From positions 13,972-77,971 of the forward strand of contig JBJYXV010000020.1 in NCBI GenBank assembly GCA_046260155.1: a stretch of 64,000 bases of DNA, given 5' to 3'. Source of the DNA: PFL25 sp046260155 (GTDB lineage: Bacteria; Chloroflexota; Anaerolineae; Anaerolineales; UBA4823). Every line of letters begins with the position of its first letter. Position 1 is the first letter of the stretch. The translations under genes were made by a program, and so were the position numbers. Of the stretch, positions 9,073 through 18,679 are shown piece after piece. Under the pieces are notes generated by a model that worked only from the letters and a program-made list of their open reading frames with translations, was not told the DNA's origin and ran no database searches.

Positions 9073-9220
9073 ACAGGTTATTCCTTTCAAGTCCAGGAAG
9101 GTCATTTGGATAAATCCAATTATAAAACGTCTTCTCATGAGATTTGGTTCCAATCACTTTAAACCTAATCCAACGATTTCAATAATAATCTCACTTTAGT
9201 GTGTGTTTAAGGAAAAGGCT

Positions 9221-9847
9221 TCAAGGTTTTTTCAATAATTCACCTTTCATCAGCGTGTATTCATCTTCTGAAAGGATCCCCAATGCTTTCAAGTGGTCGA
9301 GGCTGTACATCGCCTCCATGATGTCCACTTCATCACCGATGTGGTGGTCACCTTGTTCCAGTTCCTCCTTTGCGTTTAACATGGCGATTTTAAATCGGAT
9401 CGGTTCCTCTATGCGCCGGAAGAGGTTGGTGCCAAACTCGCTGGCAGTGAGGATTTCGATATCCCCATAGTTAAGCAGGCGACCCAACGCGGTCTGGGAC
9501 ATCTTGACATCAGTGACTTTTACCAGGGATGAGTCGATGACATTCTTATTGAGGATGCCGGAAATCTGGATTACACGACGGTTGGTAACGATAAACTGCT
9601 TATTCGTCCAGTCAAAAATATCTCGCAGCATCGTAGTCAATGGAAGGAAAAGTAAAATGGTACCGACAGCCCCGATCAGCAGCGCGAATTGGGTCCAATA
9701 CAGACCGGCGAGAATTGTCAGGCTGATCAATACCAGGATGGTGATGACTTCTAGAACTATCGCACTCACCAGGATAAACCAGTGCTGCCGTGCGACCAGC
9801 AGGATTCGCTCTCGATTACTTAAAAGACTTTCAACATAACCCGTCAT
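9221..9847 (-). CDS. bacterial PH-domain (bPH2/DUF304) membrane protein with SHOCT tail
   Basis: The 208-residue protein begins with a cytoplasmic stretch and two hydrophobic segments (about residues 25-75). A bPH2 domain follows (FIVTNRRVIQISGIL, DVKMSQTALGRLLNYGDIEI). The last ~30 residues, LDHLKALGILSEDEYTLMKGELL, form a SHOCT motif. Such proteins are membrane associated, and their role is mostly unknown, possibly oligomerisation or lipid sensing. A TTGAGG stretch before the ATG may be the ribosome site. It lies between the lipoprotein gene and the APP1-like gene and is probably transcribed alone. Confidence 0.8.
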   Translation of the reverse strand: MTGYVESLLSNRERILLVARQHWFILVSAIVLEVITILVLISLTILAGLYWTQFALLIGAVGTILLFLPLTTMLRDIFDWTNKQFIVTNRRVIQISGILNKNVIDSSLVKVTDVKMSQTALGRLLNYGDIEILTASEFGTNLFRRIEEPIRFKIAMLNAKEELEQGDHHIGDEVDIMEAMYSLDHLKALGILSEDEYTLMKGELLKKP

Positions 9848-10031
9848 TTCAGCCTCAAATCAATTGCCAGAAATCAGATTTTCTTCGCAATATGCCTCAA
9901 TTGAGATGGTTTATAAGTGGATCCAATCGAAAAGTAGTTCATCATAATCAGATTATAAGTCAGTTATGCGGTTATTTGTGATTGCGGTGTGCGGTTATAA
10001 TTTTTACCAGCTTTGTTGAAGGCAGTAATGA

Positions 10032-11138
10032 ATGGATTTGCAGAAGATCTTCACCCGCATCGTATACAAGTTGGAAAGTTTGTTTGATGCTGTTAAGTAC
10101 AAGTTCCGGCCTAAAATCAGGGAAGCGAATTCTTTGCTGATTATCCCATACCTGGGCTTTGGTTCGAAAAAGTTTTTAGAATTGAAAGGTCGAGTATTGC
10201 AGGACTCGGGGGTTAGACCTTCTCGAAAAACAGACCGAATATGGGACAATCTGATAAATATGTACCGCCGATTCGAGAGTGATGAAGTACCCAATGCAAG
10301 GTTGCTGGCTAGTTTTGAGGGTCAAGAACTTGAAATCTTAGCAGACGAGGAAGGTTATTTTGAAATCTCCATCGAGATCGACAACCTGGAGCAGCCTGAA
10401 TTAGGCTGGCAAAAAGTCAACCTCGAGCTGCTGGAACCTCAATTGGTCGGGGATGGGAGTGTAAATGTTGAAGGGAAAGTGATGATCGTTTCACCGGAAG
10501 CAGAATTTGGTGTGATCAGCGATATCGATGACACGGCTGTCTATACTGGCGTGACCAGCCGCTTAAAATTGGCCCGTACAGTACTGCTGAAGAATGCTTA
10601 TACACGGCTACCTCTGGATGGGGTGGCAAAATTCTATAATGCTTTACAGCGCGGCCAAGATAGCAGTGGTAACAACCCTTTATTTTATGTATCATCGAGT
10701 CCCTGGAATATGTATGATGTCTTCCAGGAGTTCTTTAAAATCAATAACATTCCGATGGGTCCCATCTTTCTGCGGGATTGGGGATTTGAGCGCAACTCCA
10801 TGGTGGCGGAGAAGAACAGAACTTATAAGCTCAACACAATCTTCAAAATACTGACTCGTTACCCGCAACTTCAATTCATCCTGATTGGTGATAGTGGAGA
10901 GGAGGATCCAGAGATCTATGAACAGGTGATCGAGTCCTTTCCAGGCCGGATCCTTTGTGCGTACATAAGAGATGTCGAACATGATGTGACGCGTGAGGCT
11001 CAGATTCGCAGGCTGGCAAAAGATGTTTTGAGCAGCGGCAGTATGCTGATACTGGCAGACGATGCGCACCAGATGGCAGGGCACGCAGCCCAGCATGGTT
11101 GGATTACGTTATCCCCGGTTTCTCAACCAGCTGAGTAG
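10032..11138 (+). CDS. APP1-like phosphatase (DUF2183)
   Basis: The 368-residue protein has a central and C-terminal DUF2183 domain. The HAD-type motif I is SDIDDTAVYTG, with D164, D166 and T168 forming DxDxT. LFYVSSSPWNMYDVFQEF is motif II and ILIGDSGEEDPEIYEQ carries the acidic motif. The founding member, yeast App1, is a phosphatidate phosphatase, so lipid phosphate hydrolysis is the best guess. The N-terminal ~130 residues form an extra beta-rich region seen in bacterial homologues. A TATAAT at 9996-10001 may be its -10 box. The last 30 bases overlap the convergent end of polX. Confidence 0.85.
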   Translation: MDLQKIFTRIVYKLESLFDAVKYKFRPKIREANSLLIIPYLGFGSKKFLELKGRVLQDSGVRPSRKTDRIWDNLINMYRRFESDEVPNARLLASFEGQELEILADEEGYFEISIEIDNLEQPELGWQKVNLELLEPQLVGDGSVNVEGKVMIVSPEAEFGVISDIDDTAVYTGVTSRLKLARTVLLKNAYTRLPLDGVAKFYNALQRGQDSSGNNPLFYVSSSPWNMYDVFQEFFKINNIPMGPIFLRDWGFERNSMVAEKNRTYKLNTIFKILTRYPQLQFILIGDSGEEDPEIYEQVIESFPGRILCAYIRDVEHDVTREAQIRRLAKDVLSSGSMLILADDAHQMAGHAAQHGWITLSPVSQPAE

Positions 11139-12845
11139 TTTTTCGGTTTCCCAGGTATTAATCACATCTCCAGGTTCTACCCAACCCCGGCGTGCAGTGG
11201 ATACCCCGAAATGCATTAAATCTAATTCGCCTGGTGAGTGGGCATCGGTATTGATGCTCAATAAAATTCCAAGCTCAATCGCACGACGGGCATGAATGTC
11301 GTTTAAGTCCAAGCGCTCCGGATGAGCACTGATTTCCAATGCGACCCCGCTCTCTGCTGCTGCAGAGAAGACAGCTTCCATATCGAGATCAGCTCCTTCT
11401 CGATCTGGGATCAGCCGCCCGGTTGGATGCCCAATAATATCCACATTGGGATTCTTAATGGCATTGATCATCCTTTGAGTGATCTGTTCTTTGGGTTGGC
11501 GCAGGCTCACATGCAAGGAAGCAATGACAATATCAAATTTCGCCAGGACTTGATCGGAATAATCCAGATCACCATCCGCTTTGATCTCAACCTCAGCGCC
11601 CTGTAATATTAAAATTGAATCACCGAGTTCTTCCTGGACTGACATGATTTCCTGGCGTTGCTTACTTATATCCGCTACCGTAATCCCTTGGGTGATCCCT
11701 AGGCTGGGAGAATGGTCTGTGATCGCCAGGACTTTGTAACCTCGTTGCTTGGCTGCGATTGCCATCTCTTTGATTGGCACTTTGCCATCACTCCATGTGG
11801 AGTGAGTATGCAGCTCGGCTTGGATGTCACTGAGCTTGATTAAATTTGGTAACTCGCCCACCAGGGCAGCCTGAACTTCGCCTCGATCTTCTCGCAATTC
11901 AGGAGCGATATAAGGTAATCCCAGTACTTCATAGACTTTCTTCTCATCATCACATAAGATCTCGGTCTGATCCTGTCTGGTAAAAGCATGCTCCGAAAGT
12001 GACAATCCTTGTTTTAATGCTACCTCGCGTAAACGTACGTTGTGGTCTTTTGACCCCGTGGCATACTGCAGTGCAGTCCCAAAACGTTCTGGTGGATGAA
12101 CCCAGAGTTGTGCCCTGAGACCATTATTAAACTCAACGCTGGATTTTGTTTTTCCACTGCCGCTCACCTGGAATACTTCTGGCAGGTTGGTAAATGCATC
12201 CATAATTGAGGAAGAATCCTCCGCAGCAACCAGTAGATCCAAATCACCCACAGTCTCACGCATCCTACGCAAACTACCTCCAGCAGCTGCTTTCTTGACA
12301 CCTGGTATATTCCTCAACTTGGTGAGTAGCTGCTCAGCATATGGCCATGCCTTCCATAATGGAGTACGTGAAGTGCGGCGTGATAGCGCCTCGATTCCAG
12401 CAATTATTTTGGCTTCGGATTTCTTCCCCATGCCCGGCAGCGCCTGAAGATCTCCCGCCCGGGCAGCTGCTTCAAGACCAGCCATATCCGTGATGCCCAG
12501 CTCCTTCCAGAACAGGGCGATCTTCTTAGGGCCTAAGTCTGGTACCTCCAACAATTCTGCCAGGCTGGTAGGTACTTCTGCTGAAAGTTTATCCAGGTAC
12601 TCCAGATTTCCGGTGGTGTACAGTTCATCGATTTTTTCGGAAATGGCTTTACCAACCCCAGGGATATCTGTTAAACGATCCTCCTGCCAAATGTCATAGA
12701 CATTTCCCCTGAAATCTCTCAGGCTATCAGCAGCTTTGCGGTACGCCAGGATTTTGTAGATCACCTCACCCTTAATCTCCAACAGGTTGGCGATCGTTTG
12801 AAAAATATCCGCCAGATCTTGATTGCTAAAGTGTTTTTCGGTCAT
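11109..12845 (-). CDS. polX: DNA polymerase/3'-5' exonuclease PolX
   Basis: This is a 578-residue family X DNA repair polymerase. The N-terminal 8-kDa-like and helix-hairpin-helix regions (LTDIPGVGKAISEKIDEL, LPGMGKKSEAKII) bind DNA. The polymerase domain has the catalytic Asp pair in RRMRETVGDLDLLVAA. The C-terminal ~240 residues are a PHP domain (AELHTHSTWSDGK, ITDHSPSLG, GHPTGRL, NTDAHSPGEL), which gives the exonuclease activity in bacterial PolX. Length and domain order match the family. Its stop lies inside the convergent APP1-like gene with a 30-bp overlap. Confidence 0.95.
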   Translation of the reverse strand: MTEKHFSNQDLADIFQTIANLLEIKGEVIYKILAYRKAADSLRDFRGNVYDIWQEDRLTDIPGVGKAISEKIDELYTTGNLEYLDKLSAEVPTSLAELLEVPDLGPKKIALFWKELGITDMAGLEAAARAGDLQALPGMGKKSEAKIIAGIEALSRRTSRTPLWKAWPYAEQLLTKLRNIPGVKKAAAGGSLRRMRETVGDLDLLVAAEDSSSIMDAFTNLPEVFQVSGSGKTKSSVEFNNGLRAQLWVHPPERFGTALQYATGSKDHNVRLREVALKQGLSLSEHAFTRQDQTEILCDDEKKVYEVLGLPYIAPELREDRGEVQAALVGELPNLIKLSDIQAELHTHSTWSDGKVPIKEMAIAAKQRGYKVLAITDHSPSLGITQGITVADISKQRQEIMSVQEELGDSILILQGAEVEIKADGDLDYSDQVLAKFDIVIASLHVSLRQPKEQITQRMINAIKNPNVDIIGHPTGRLIPDREGADLDMEAVFSAAAESGVALEISAHPERLDLNDIHARRAIELGILLSINTDAHSPGELDLMHFGVSTARRGWVEPGDVINTWETEKLLSWLRNRG

Positions 12846-13063
12846 AATTGATTTAGCTTACCATAAGATCCTGGTTCTTTCTTTGCATTCAAGTCTCAGT
12901 ATAAAGACGAATTTCAAGAATACAATCCTCGATGAAAGTCGGGCAGATTAATTTTGGTAATCACACCTGCATAGTAAAATTGTTACCGGTGGGCGTGAAT
13001 TAATCACAAATCTAGGGTTGAGAAGTGCAGGCGCATTGATTCCGCTCATTAAAGGTATTTGGA

Positions 13064-13402
13064 TTGCGAAGTGATGATTTACAAGTGAGCGATCAGCTGG
13101 TGAAAATCAAAGATAAGAACAGTGGACATACCTGGCTGCGGCCAATCGTTCCTGTCGTGCTTGTGCTTTTCAAACTATTAATCGCAGAACCATCCCTGAC
13201 TTACGACCAGGAAATGGATACATATCCCACCTGGTCGAAAGGAGAACTGGATTTCGATGGTCTCGAATCACTGGGAATGGGTGAACCCAACCCTTACCAG
13301 GTATCCATGGAGCTGGCGTTTACCAGGCCTGGTGATCAGGTTTATATGGTTCCTGAGTTTTCTAATGGAGATGGATCAGGGGAGATTGGCTTGGGTTCGT
13401 AG
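13064..13402 (+). pseudogene. fragment resembling a DUF5060-type domain, probably a gene remnant
   Basis: This 112-residue open frame starts at TTG without a clear ribosome site. The first ~45 residues include a hydrophobic run (PIVPVVLVLFKLLIA). The following part, with GELDFDGLES, NPYQVSMELAFTRPG, a VYMVPEF segment and a GDGSG turn, resembles the start of DUF5060-type beta domains found ahead of glycoside-hydrolase-like barrels. The frame stops just where such a domain would continue, and no catalytic domain follows in any frame. A degraded remnant is therefore more likely than a functional gene. The family match is by eye only. A short expressed orphan is the alternative. Confidence 0.4.
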
Positions 13403-13525
13403 GATAAATATGTCATTTGCAAAACACCGGAACTAATGTATAAGTTATGCAGATGCTGAGAGGCAAAATTATAGGGATTGTAAATTCGTGGGTATTTCAA
13501 CCTGGTTGGCTAAATAATTGACAAG

Positions 13526-16500
13526 ATGAGCTCATTTTACTACTTGATCATTGGTTTCATAGTTGGCGTCTCCCTGGGCAGCCTTACATGGTATCTCTGG
13601 GTACATCTTCATAATTCGACCACAGAAAGTGCATCTCCTGAAGTCAAGGATGGGGAGCAGGAAGCACTCAAGCTGCGCCTGGACGAGCTAACCATTTTAC
13701 ACGCCATTGCCACCGCAGGTGCAGAAGCAGTTGACGAAGATAGCTTGATCGAGCGTGTCACGGAGGTAATTGGAGAAAACCTGTATCCGGACAATTTCGG
13801 AGTGTTGCTTATGGAGCAAGGTGGGGACAGGCTTCGGACTCACCCTTCGTATCGAGAAGATAGTGAATTAAATGGTCCAGAATGGATTCCGGTTGGGGAA
13901 GGAATCTGCGGACAGGTGGCATTGATCGGCGACCCCATATATGTGGCGGATGTGCATCGGGAACAAAACTATATTGAAGTAAACATTGCAACCCGCTCGG
14001 AATTATGTGTACCTTTAAAGATTGGTGAGCGGGTGATCGGGGTATTGAATGCCGAGAGAGACAAGATTGATGGCTTTTCAGCCTCTGATGAAAGACTGCT
14101 ATCAACCATTGCAGGACAGCTGGCAACCGCAATTGATCGGTTACGTGCTGAATCCGCCGTATACCGCCGGGCCGGGCAGCTTTCCATCCTGTCCAGCGTC
14201 AGCCAGGAGATAGTTGCCAGCCTAATTCCAGCTCAGGTGTTTGCAGCTGTTCACCAGGCAGCTGCACAGCTGATGTTCGTGGATGGTTTCCTTATCGCGT
14301 TGCTTGGTGATGATCACCAGGACCTCTCTCCGGTTTACTTCAGGGACCGTAATGGACGAGTTTCCGGAGATTTGATACCAGCTGTGCTGGATATTTGCAG
14401 CAGGGTATCAACAACAGGTGATCCAGTTTTGATCAACAGCCGCAAAGACCTGAAAGACCTTGAAATCTCCGCTGAATCAGACGATGATGTACTGCAATCA
14501 ATCTTAGCGGTGCCTTTAAGAGTGGGTGGCAAGTTATTCGGCGTCGTATCCTGTCAGAGTCGTCGTCTGCGTGAATATTCACCGGATGATCTGGAGATCC
14601 TCAACACACTGGCAAACCAGGCTGCGATTGCTATAGAAAATGCCAGGCTGTTTGAGGAAACCCAACAGCGTTTAGCAGAGCTAACATTGCTAAGTCAAAT
14701 CATTGCCATTACTGCCACGGAAAACGATCTGACTATTGCCTTGGGTCTGATCTGCCAAGAGCTGGCGCAGTTTCTCGAGGTGCCGGAAGTGAGCTTTTCG
14801 CTCCTGAATTCAGAGCTGTCATTGGCTCAGGTAATCGCAGAATATCACACACCTGAACGCCCAGATATTTTGGGAAAGCAGATCCCGGTGATCGGCAATC
14901 CAGTAATGACCTCAATCTTGGAAAGTACATCAGCCCTTGTGATCGAAGACACGAGCCGCCACCCGCTTCTCTCCGCTTCCGCTCCGGACAAGGATGCGGC
15001 TTCATTATTGCTTGCGCCAATTGTATTCGGTGATGAAGTGGTCGGTACACTGGAAGTGGTGTCGATCACCAGGCGGCAATTTACACCAGCAGAGGTCTCG
15101 CTGGCCCAGAAAGTGACCAGCCAGGTTGGACAGGTATTGGAGCGATTGGGATTATTTGCGGCTACACGTGATCAAGCAGAACGCATGGCACATCTTGCCA
15201 CGATTAGTGAGGGTTTAAACCGGCCCTTATCCCTTGAAGAAGTGATCAGAAGCATTGGCAGAGGGGCAGTACTGCTCAGCCAGGCAGATCGAGCCGCGCT
15301 ATTCCTGCGCCACAAAAATGGAGAAATCACTGCTCCCTGGTACGAGAATCTTTCAACAGCGTTTGTCCAACAGGTTTCCCAGCAATTTGACGAGCTGGTT
15401 GGTAGGACCTTGATTCGCAGCTCCGAGCCAGTCTTGCTGATAGATATCAATCAGCTGCCGGGAGATTCTCTGGTCAAGGACTTTGGATTGGAAGAGGGAT
15501 TTCGCGGTGTCGATATCTGGCCTTTGGTTTACAAGGATGATGTGGTAGCAGCCGTGGGCTGTTATTTTAATGAACCACATATTGGTTCCGAGACAGAACA
15601 AGAAGTCATGCTAACATTTGCCCGGCAGGCTGCAGTTGCTTTAGTGAATGCGCAACTCTTCGATGAAGCACGGCGCAGGACACTCCAGTTGGAAGCTCTC
15701 AATGCGATTATCAGCGAGGTCGCTGCAGCAGCAAACCTTGAACATCTGCTCGATATAACACTTGACCACACCCTGAGAGCGCTTGGTTTGCATATTGGGG
15801 GAATATGGGCTGGTGATAGGCAGGTCGCCCGTGAAATGCCGGACCAGTTAATTCAGGTTTTCGACCGGTTAATCGTAGAAAAGGAAAACAAGTCTTCCTC
15901 AACGATCGCTGTAGAAGATTGGGAACAAGTTCGGGAAGGGAAATCTTATTACAGCCTGAGGAATGTTCTGCTGGATCACCATGCACGCGCTACTCTCACA
16001 ATCCCACTTGAATCCGAAGGACGTCAAATTGGTGGTTTGAGTTTAGTTTCACCGCGGGACCATGATTGGTTACCAGAAGAGATCGCGTTGGTTGAAGGGG
16101 TAGGTAAACAGCTTGGCGGAGCTATTGAACGCATCACTTTGCTCTCAAGAATCCAGGAGAACGCCCAGCAAGTACAGCATATCATTGATACCGTACCCGA
16201 AGGGGTGATCCTGTTAAATGAAGAAAACCGCATTATGCTTGCTAATCCGGTGGCACAAAACTACCTTATTCATCTCGCAGATTATTCATCTGGAGGTATT
16301 TTGACCCACATTGGACAAAAGCCGCTCGCAGATCTGTTCGAATCTGAAGGACAGGATCGCTGGCAGGAGATTGAATATGCTGGGCCACCTCGACAAATTT
16401 TTGAAATTGGCGTTCAGTCTCTCGAGGTAAGTGATAGTCCAGGTAGGTGGGTGGTGGCAATTCGGGAAGTAACCAAGGAGAGAGAAGCGCAAAACCGCAT

Positions 16501-17635
16501 CCAGATGCAGGAGAGATTGGCGACCGTAGGGCAATTGGCAGCTGGGATAGCGCATGATTTCAATAACATCCTGGCGGCGATCGTCGTATATGCGGATTTA
16601 TTAAAACGGGATCCAAATCTATTATCAGCCAGCCAGGAGCGGCTGAGCATCATCCAGCAGCAGGTGCACCGTGCTGCAAGCCTGATCCGCCAAATTTTAG
16701 ATTTCAGCCGCAGATCGGTGATGGAGCAAAGTTCGCTGGATTTACTGCCATTTGTTAAAGAATTGGATAAGCTGCTCCGCAGAGTTTTGCCTGAAACGAT
16801 TCAGATTGAGTTGAACTACCAGCCTGGAATTTACCTGGTGAATGCTGACCCGACGCGCCTGCAGCAGGTATTTATGAACCTTGCCGTAAATGCTCGAGAT
16901 GCTTCAGCGGGTGGTGGCATTTTGAAGTTTGACCTGGATCAAGTCAGGTTTCAGGATGGAGAGGCTTCACCTTGCCCAGGGGTTCCACCTGGGGCATGGA
17001 ATCGCATCACTGTCCAGGATTCTGGCGAAGGAATACCTCCAGATGTGCTGCCGCATATTTTCGAACCCTTTTTTACTACCAAACCTGTGGGCGAAGGGAC
17101 TGGTCTTGGTCTGGCGCAGGCATATGGAATCATCAAGCAGCATAATGGCTACATTGATGCACACAGCGAGCTTGGCGAAGGTACGATTTTTCACATCTAT
17201 TTGCCTGCGCAGCAGCCAGTGGTTGAGCAGGTTGATCAGCCGGATTTGCCTTTGGGGGGCGGAGGTTCAGGGGAAACGATCCTGCTGGTCGAGGATGATT
17301 ACTCAACCCGCGAGGCAATAAAAACTTTGCTTGAAGATCTAAATTATTTAGTCCTGATTGCAGCGGATGGACAGGAAGCATTGGATATTTATAACAAAAA
17401 GGCAGACCAAATCGCCCTGGTGATCAGCGACCTGGTCATGCCAGTGATGGGTGGAGTGGCCCTCTACCAAAAATTGCTCGAAAGATGGCCAGAGGTAAAA
17501 ATGTTATTTATCACTGGTCATCCAGAGATAGAGCAGGATCGAGCTTTACTTGAATCCGGTAAAGTGCACTGGCTTCAGAAACCGTTCTCGGTAGGGGAGT
17601 TCAACAAGGTGGTGAATAGCCTTTTGCGGGATTGA
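13526..17635 (+). CDS. multi-GAF hybrid sensor histidine kinase with C-terminal receiver
   Basis: This very large (1369-residue) sensor protein has an N-terminal membrane segment at about residues 5-27 and no extracytoplasmic loop. Five GAF-like domains follow (roughly 50-215, 220-385, 390-550, 555-725 and 735-895). Next come a PAS domain (about 900-1000, VPEGVILLNEENRIMLANP) and a HisKA with the phospho-accepting His1010 in AAGIAHDFNNILA. The HATPase domain (about 1110-1225) contains the N box NLAVNARDA and the GTGLGLAQ box. A receiver domain has Asp1302 in ISDLVMPVMGG. The HisKA/HATPase region resembles NtrB-like kinases. Phosphate probably passes from His1010 to Asp1302, but no response regulator or output protein lies nearby. 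The signal is unknown. Confidence 0.93.
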   Translation: MSSFYYLIIGFIVGVSLGSLTWYLWVHLHNSTTESASPEVKDGEQEALKLRLDELTILHAIATAGAEAVDEDSLIERVTEVIGENLYPDNFGVLLMEQGGDRLRTHPSYREDSELNGPEWIPVGEGICGQVALIGDPIYVADVHREQNYIEVNIATRSELCVPLKIGERVIGVLNAERDKIDGFSASDERLLSTIAGQLATAIDRLRAESAVYRRAGQLSILSSVSQEIVASLIPAQVFAAVHQAAAQLMFVDGFLIALLGDDHQDLSPVYFRDRNGRVSGDLIPAVLDICSRVSTTGDPVLINSRKDLKDLEISAESDDDVLQSILAVPLRVGGKLFGVVSCQSRRLREYSPDDLEILNTLANQAAIAIENARLFEETQQRLAELTLLSQIIAITATENDLTIALGLICQELAQFLEVPEVSFSLLNSELSLAQVIAEYHTPERPDILGKQIPVIGNPVMTSILESTSALVIEDTSRHPLLSASAPDKDAASLLLAPIVFGDEVVGTLEVVSITRRQFTPAEVSLAQKVTSQVGQVLERLGLFAATRDQAERMAHLATISEGLNRPLSLEEVIRSIGRGAVLLSQADRAALFLRHKNGEITAPWYENLSTAFVQQVSQQFDELVGRTLIRSSEPVLLIDINQLPGDSLVKDFGLEEGFRGVDIWPLVYKDDVVAAVGCYFNEPHIGSETEQEVMLTFARQAAVALVNAQLFDEARRRTLQLEALNAIISEVAAAANLEHLLDITLDHTLRALGLHIGGIWAGDRQVAREMPDQLIQVFDRLIVEKENKSSSTIAVEDWEQVREGKSYYSLRNVLLDHHARATLTIPLESEGRQIGGLSLVSPRDHDWLPEEIALVEGVGKQLGGAIERITLLSRIQENAQQVQHIIDTVPEGVILLNEENRIMLANPVAQNYLIHLADYSSGGILTHIGQKPLADLFESEGQDRWQEIEYAGPPRQIFEIGVQSLEVSDSPGRWVVAIREVTKEREAQNRIQMQERLATVGQLAAGIAHDFNNILAAIVVYADLLKRDPNLLSASQERLSIIQQQVHRAASLIRQILDFSRRSVMEQSSLDLLPFVKELDKLLRRVLPETIQIELNYQPGIYLVNADPTRLQQVFMNLAVNARDASAGGGILKFDLDQVRFQDGEASPCPGVPPGAWNRITVQDSGEGIPPDVLPHIFEPFFTTKPVGEGTGLGLAQAYGIIKQHNGYIDAHSELGEGTIFHIYLPAQQPVVEQVDQPDLPLGGGGSGETILLVEDDYSTREAIKTLLEDLNYLVLIAADGQEALDIYNKKADQIALVISDLVMPVMGGVALYQKLLERWPEVKMLFITGHPEIEQDRALLESGKVHWLQKPFSVGEFNKVVNSLLRD

Positions 17636-17688
17636 ATTGGAGTGATTTTTTTATCCTGCCCGAGGCAATAATCACCTTGTGAGAATTG

Positions 17689-18459
17689 TTATTTTTTCTG
17701 GTTGTCTTTTACATGCTGGATAAAGGCAGGTGAGTTCAAATTTCTTTCCAACAAATAAGAGATATAGCGGTGCATGAATTGTTCAAGTTCTTGATTCATT
17801 TGCGCGGGAAGTTGTGCACGGGCTGCCTCCCGGTATGCACTGCGTTGAAAATGGCGCAGGTACTTGAGAGTCATCATCGGGATTGGTCTTGCATCTTGTA
17901 TCTTGGGACCACATCGAGGACAAACCGCGCCTCCCAGTGCTGCTGAGAAGAATTGATCTTCAGGCTGGATCACAGATTCACAGTTAACACATTTGGTTAA
18001 TTCGGGTCGATACCCCAGAAGATCTAACAAGTGGATTTCGAAATATCGAACAGCAAGGTAAGGTGCCTGCTCATTCTCAATGCGTGCCAATGTATCCTTT
18101 AATAATCGATAGATCAGCTGATTGTCGTCCTGCTCGTAGGTGAATCGATCTAGCAGCTCGACAACATAGGCTGCATATCCAACTTTGAGAAGATCGGTGC
18201 GCAGATCTAGATATGCCTCCAGGGTTTCTGCCTGGGTAATAATTAGGAAAGTCCTTCCCCGTGCTAACATAAGGTTTGAACAAGTGAATGGTTCGAGGTG
18301 GCCAGCTTTGCGTGAACGAATCTTCCTGGCACCTTTGGCGATGGCTTGCACCTTCCCCAATTTGAGGGTGTAAAGCCAAAGCAAACGATCTGCTTCCCCC
18401 CAATTCTTATGGCTTAAAACGATCGCTTCAGACTGGAAAGTTCGCTCCTGGTTGGACAT
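17689..18459 (-). CDS. recO: DNA repair protein RecO
   Basis: This is a 256-residue recombination mediator that helps load RecA on SSB-coated DNA with RecF/RecR. The N-terminal OB-fold contains EAIVLSHKNWGEADRLLWLYT. The middle helical region has a zinc site: CVNCES followed by CPRCG about 28 residues later, giving the four cysteines usual for this family. The conserved LRHFQRSAY segment is near the C-terminus. The ATG at 18459 is preceded by TATAAT only 6 bases away, with no ribosome site, so a leaderless transcript is likely. It diverges from rplI. Confidence 0.93.
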   Translation of the reverse strand: MSNQERTFQSEAIVLSHKNWGEADRLLWLYTLKLGKVQAIAKGARKIRSRKAGHLEPFTCSNLMLARGRTFLIITQAETLEAYLDLRTDLLKVGYAAYVVELLDRFTYEQDDNQLIYRLLKDTLARIENEQAPYLAVRYFEIHLLDLLGYRPELTKCVNCESVIQPEDQFFSAALGGAVCPRCGPKIQDARPIPMMTLKYLRHFQRSAYREAARAQLPAQMNQELEQFMHRYISYLLERNLNSPAFIQHVKDNQKK

Positions 18460-18465
18460 GATCGC

Positions 18466-18471
18466 ATTATA
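18466..18471 (-). promoter_or_regulatory. -10 box of recO, predicted leaderless start
   Basis: The minus strand reads TATAAT, GCGATC (6 bases), then the ATG of recO. A weak -35-like TTAGAG lies 19 bases upstream. Confidence 0.55.
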
Positions 18472-18551
18472 CTCGATGGAGTATGCTGGACTCTAATGGG
18501 AGTTCTGATTATTAGCCACCTCTATCAACACCAAAACAACACCTAGCGCTG

Positions 18552-18580
18552 TTGACGCGCGCGAGCCTCTCTGGTAGAAT
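18552..18580 (+). promoter_or_regulatory. sigma-70-type promoter of rplI
   Basis: TTGACG (18552-18557) and TAGAAT (18575-18580) are separated by exactly 17 bases. The predicted start is near 18587, leaving a leader of about 93 bases before rplI. Confidence 0.85.
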
Positions 18581-18584
18581 CCTT

Positions 18585-18617
18585 GCGCCCGGAGCGTTGT
18601 ACCCTTCGCCCGGGCGC
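18585..18617 (+). promoter_or_regulatory. GC-rich hairpin at the 5' end of the rplI leader
   Basis: GCGCCCGG (18585-18592) and CCGGGCGC (18610-18617) can pair as an 8-bp stem with a 17-base loop, next to the predicted transcript start. It may stabilise the mRNA or act in ribosomal protein feedback. No known leader motif was recognised. Confidence 0.45.
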
Positions 18618-18679
18618 GCTTTCTGTGAAACTATTATGACGCAGGGCGAATCCTAATGATATGAAAGGGCTTGAGAAAA

